Of a stretch of DNA of 64,000 bases, positions 61,601 to 64,000 are shown piece by piece. The notes beneath the pieces were generated by a model. It made no database searches. It saw only the letters and a list, made by a program, of their open reading frames with translations, and was not told where the DNA came from. The DNA comes from Clusia tigrina. Its lineage: Eukaryota; Arthropoda; Insecta; Diptera; Clusiidae. Position 1 is the first letter of the stretch; every line of letters begins with the position of its first letter. The position numbers and the translations under genes are program-made. Where the stretch lies: positions 249,953,889 through 250,017,888 of the forward strand of contig OV050030.1 in NCBI GenBank assembly GCA_920105625.2, in the 5' to 3' direction.

Positions 61601-62914
61601 GCTTGTAACTTTTTACTGGAGCGTCATAAAACCTTGAAATTTTGTAACAATAAATTACTCGAGCCTCTTGTAAATTTTAGCTATCGCTCAAAGCTATGCT
61701 ACCCTTGAGTCCCAAATCAAACACTGATAAAACATCAAATGGCCCTAACTTCTATTCGGTACGTCCTACACCTATCAAAGTTTGCAACATACAAATGCTT
61801 GTAACTTTTTACGGGAGCGTCATAAAACCTTGAAATTTTGTAACAATAAAGTTCTCGAGCCTCTTGTCAATTTAAGCTATCGCTCAAAGCTATGCTACCC
61901 TTGAGTCCCAAATCAAACACTGATAAAACTTCAAAAGGCCCTAACTTCTATACGGTACGTCCTACACCTATCAAAGTTTGCAACATACAAATGCTTGTAA
62001 CTTTTTACTGGAGCGTCATAAAACCTTGAAATTTTGTAACAATACAGTACTCGAGCCTCTTGTCAATTTAAGCTATCGCTCAAGCAATGCTACCCTTGAG
62101 TCCCAAATCAAACACTGATAAAACTTCAAATGGCCCTAACTCCTATACGGTACGTCCTACACCTATCAAAGTTTGCAACATACAAATGCTTGTAACTTTT
62201 TACTGGAGCGTCATAAAACCTTGAAATTTTGTAACAATACAGTACTCGAGCCTCTTGTTAATTTAAGCTATCGCTCAAGCAATGCTACCCTTGAGTCCCA
62301 AATCAAACACTGATAAAACTTCAAATGGCCCTGACTCCTACACGATACGTCCTACACCTATCAAAGTTTGCACCATACAAATGCTTTTAACTTTTTACGG
62401 GAGCGTCATAAAAACTTGAAATTTTGTAACAATAAGGTACTCGAGCTTCTTGTCAATTTAAGCTATCGCTCAAAGTTATGCTACCCTTGAGTCCCAAATC
62501 AAACATTAATAAAACTTCAAATGGCCCTAACTTCTATACGGTACGTCCTACGCCTATCAAAATTTGCAACATACAAATGCTTGTAATTTTTTACTGAAGC
62601 GTCATAAAACATTGAAATTTTGTAACAATAAAGTACTCGAGCCTCTTGTCAATTTAAGCTATCGCTCAAAGCTATGCTACCCTTGAGTCCCAAATCAAAC
62701 ACTGATAAAACTTCTAATGGCCCTAACTTCTATACGGTACGTCCTACACTTATCAAAGTTTCCAACATACAAATGCTTGTAACTTTTTACTGGAGCGTCA
62801 TAAAACCTTGAAATTTTGTAACAATAAAGTACTCGAGCCTCTTGTCAATTTAAGCTATCGCTCAAAGCTATGCTACCCTTGAGTCCCAAATCAAGCACTG
62901 ATAAAACTTCAAAT

Positions 62915-64000
62915 GGCCATAACTTTTATACGGTACGGCCTACACCTATCAAAGTTTCCAATATACAAATGCTTGTAACTTTTTACTGGAGCGTCATAAA
63001 AACTTGAAATTTTGTAACAATAAAGTAATCGAGCCTCTTGTCAATTTAAGCTATCGCTCAAAGCTATGCTACCCTTGAGTCCCAAATCAAACACTCATAA
63101 AACTTCAAATGGCCCTAACTTCTATACGGTACGTCCTACACCTATCAAAGTTTGCAACATACAAATGCTTGTAACTTTTTACTGGAGCGTCATAAAACCT
63201 TGAAATTTTGTAACAATAAAGTACTCGAGCCTCTTGTCAATTTAAGCCATCGCTCAAAGCTATGCAACCCTTTCGTCCCAAATCAAGCACTGATAAAACT
63301 TCAAATGGCCCAAACTTCTATACGGTACGTCCTACACCTATCAAAGTTTCCAATATACAAATGCTTGTAACTTTTTACTGGAGCGTCATAAAAACTTGAA
63401 ATTTTGTAACAATAAAGTAATCGAGCCTCTTGTCAATTTAAGCTATCGCTCAAAGCTATGCTACCCTTGAGTCTCAAATCAAACACTGATAAAACTTCAA
63501 ATGGCCCTAACTTCTATACGGTACGTCCTACACCTATCAAAGTTTGAAACATACAAATGCTTGTAACTTTTTACTGGAGCGTCATAAAACCTTGAAATTT
63601 TGTAACAATAAAGTACTCGAGCCTCTTGTCAATTTAAGCCATCGCTCAAAGCTATGCAACCCTTTCGTCCCAAATCAAGCACTGATCAAACTTCAAATGG
63701 CCCAAACTTCTATACGGTACGTCCTACACCTATCAAAGTTTCCAATATACAAATGCTTGTAACTTTTTACTGGAGCGTCATAAAAACTTGAAATTTTGTA
63801 ACAATAAAGTATTCGTGCCTCTTGTCAATTTAAGCTATCGCTCAAAGCTATGCTACCCTTGAGTCCCAAATCAAACACTGATAAAGCTTCAAATGGCCCT
63901 AACTTCTATACGGTACGTCCTACACCTATCAAAGTTTGCAACATACAAATGCTTGTAACATTTTACTGGAGCGTCATAAAACCTTGAAATTTTGTAACAA
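62915..64000. repeat. 392-bp dimer higher-order repeat at the window end
   Basis: Two alternating monomers. Type 1 starts at 62915, 63307 and 63699 (TTTCCAATATAC, AAAACTTGAAAT, GTAATCGAG). Type 2 starts at 63111, 63503 and 63895 (AAGCCATCGC and CCCTTTCGTCCC in the two complete copies). The CCAATATAC landmark recurs at 62958, 63350 and 63742, exactly 392 bp apart. The window ends inside the third dimer. The 72-codon plus-strand frames at 63152 and 63544 are by-products of this dimer and not genes. Confidence 0.9.

Larger units (their letters stand above)
22766..64000. repeat. 196-bp satellite array, domain B
   Basis: The same 196-bp monomer continues to the end of the window with a different set of variants: ACACATATC, CACTTATCAAAGTTTCCAAC, GAGCATCTTG with CGATCAAAGC, CACCATAC, CGGGAGCATCATAAAAAC, GGTACACGAGC, GGTGCGTCC and CTCAAGCAATG. 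Domain A markers such as CCCACATC and CTAATATC are not noticed beyond the junction. Monomers are organised in several overlapping higher-order periods (listed separately). The array shows no genes, RNA genes or other transposons. Private substitutions become more common after about 58 kb. Confidence 0.96.

Noticed and set aside
51209..63762. 72-codon plus-strand frames at 51209, 63152 and 63544
   Set aside because: They cross monomer boundaries of the satellite and exist only through private mutations; two of them are copies in the 392-bp dimer.
1..64000. CRISPR array
   Set aside because: The whole 196-bp unit repeats without unique spacers, there are no cas genes, and the setting is eukaryotic satellite DNA.
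1..64000. CENP-B box in the monomer
   Set aside because: The CGGTACG and CGGGACG segments share only a few bases with the box; the conserved TTCG and CGGG core spacing is absent.
22766..64000. A second transposon or a solo LTR in domain B
   Set aside because: The array was followed to the end through the monomer landmark and no non-satellite insertion was found; length changes are small indels or the 80-bp deletion.

Overview
The window is a long satellite-DNA array from a eukaryotic, probably insect, genome. One complete and apparently very young BEL/Pao-class LTR retrotransposon has inserted into it. Apart from the element, essentially every base belongs to a head-to-tail tandem repeat with a 196-bp monomer (about 290 copies). 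There are no host genes, no RNA genes and nothing prokaryotic. An insect host is inferred from the BEL/Pao class, from an Inr+DPE core promoter without an obvious TATA box (typical of fly and other arthropod elements), and from a primer-binding site resembling the 3' end of insect tRNA-Tyr. The species cannot be named from the sequence.

Layout. (1) 1-5082: satellite domain A, left part, with a tandemly duplicated 775-bp tetramer (980-2529) and a duplicated 1568-bp octamer (2334-3901, and 3902 onward). (2) 5083-12300: the 7218-bp retrotransposon, coding on the minus strand. It has 433-bp LTRs that look identical, a 5-bp GGCCC target duplication, a primer-binding site, a polypurine tract and one uninterrupted 1762-codon Gag-Pol frame. 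(3) 12306-22765: domain A resumes, including 10-monomer higher-order repeats (16996-18955, 18956-20915). (4) 22739-22792: a 27-bp tandem duplication marking an abrupt switch of monomer subfamily. (5) 22766-64000: domain B, the same 196-bp monomer with different diagnostic variants. It is arranged as overlapping higher-order repeats of about 3056, 1957 and 1174 bp, with larger displaced duplications at offsets of 7358 and 8533 bp. It ends in a 392-bp dimer repeat (62915-64000). Single-copy-type mutations become more frequent after about 58 kb, suggesting weaker homogenisation toward that side.

How it fits together. The satellite carries no credible coding sequence: 196 is not a multiple of 3, and the short recurring frames exist only in variant monomers where an in-frame stop has mutated. 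It looks like heterochromatin, possibly pericentromeric or centromeric (inference), evolving by unequal exchange and gene conversion. The retrotransposon is self-contained. Its LTR promoter would drive one RNA encoding Gag with three zinc knuckles, an aspartic protease, reverse transcriptase, RNase H and integrase, all with the expected catalytic residues. The insertion splits the second copy of the 1568-bp satellite octamer, and the first copy keeps the empty site at 3510-3514. Insertion therefore came after that duplication.
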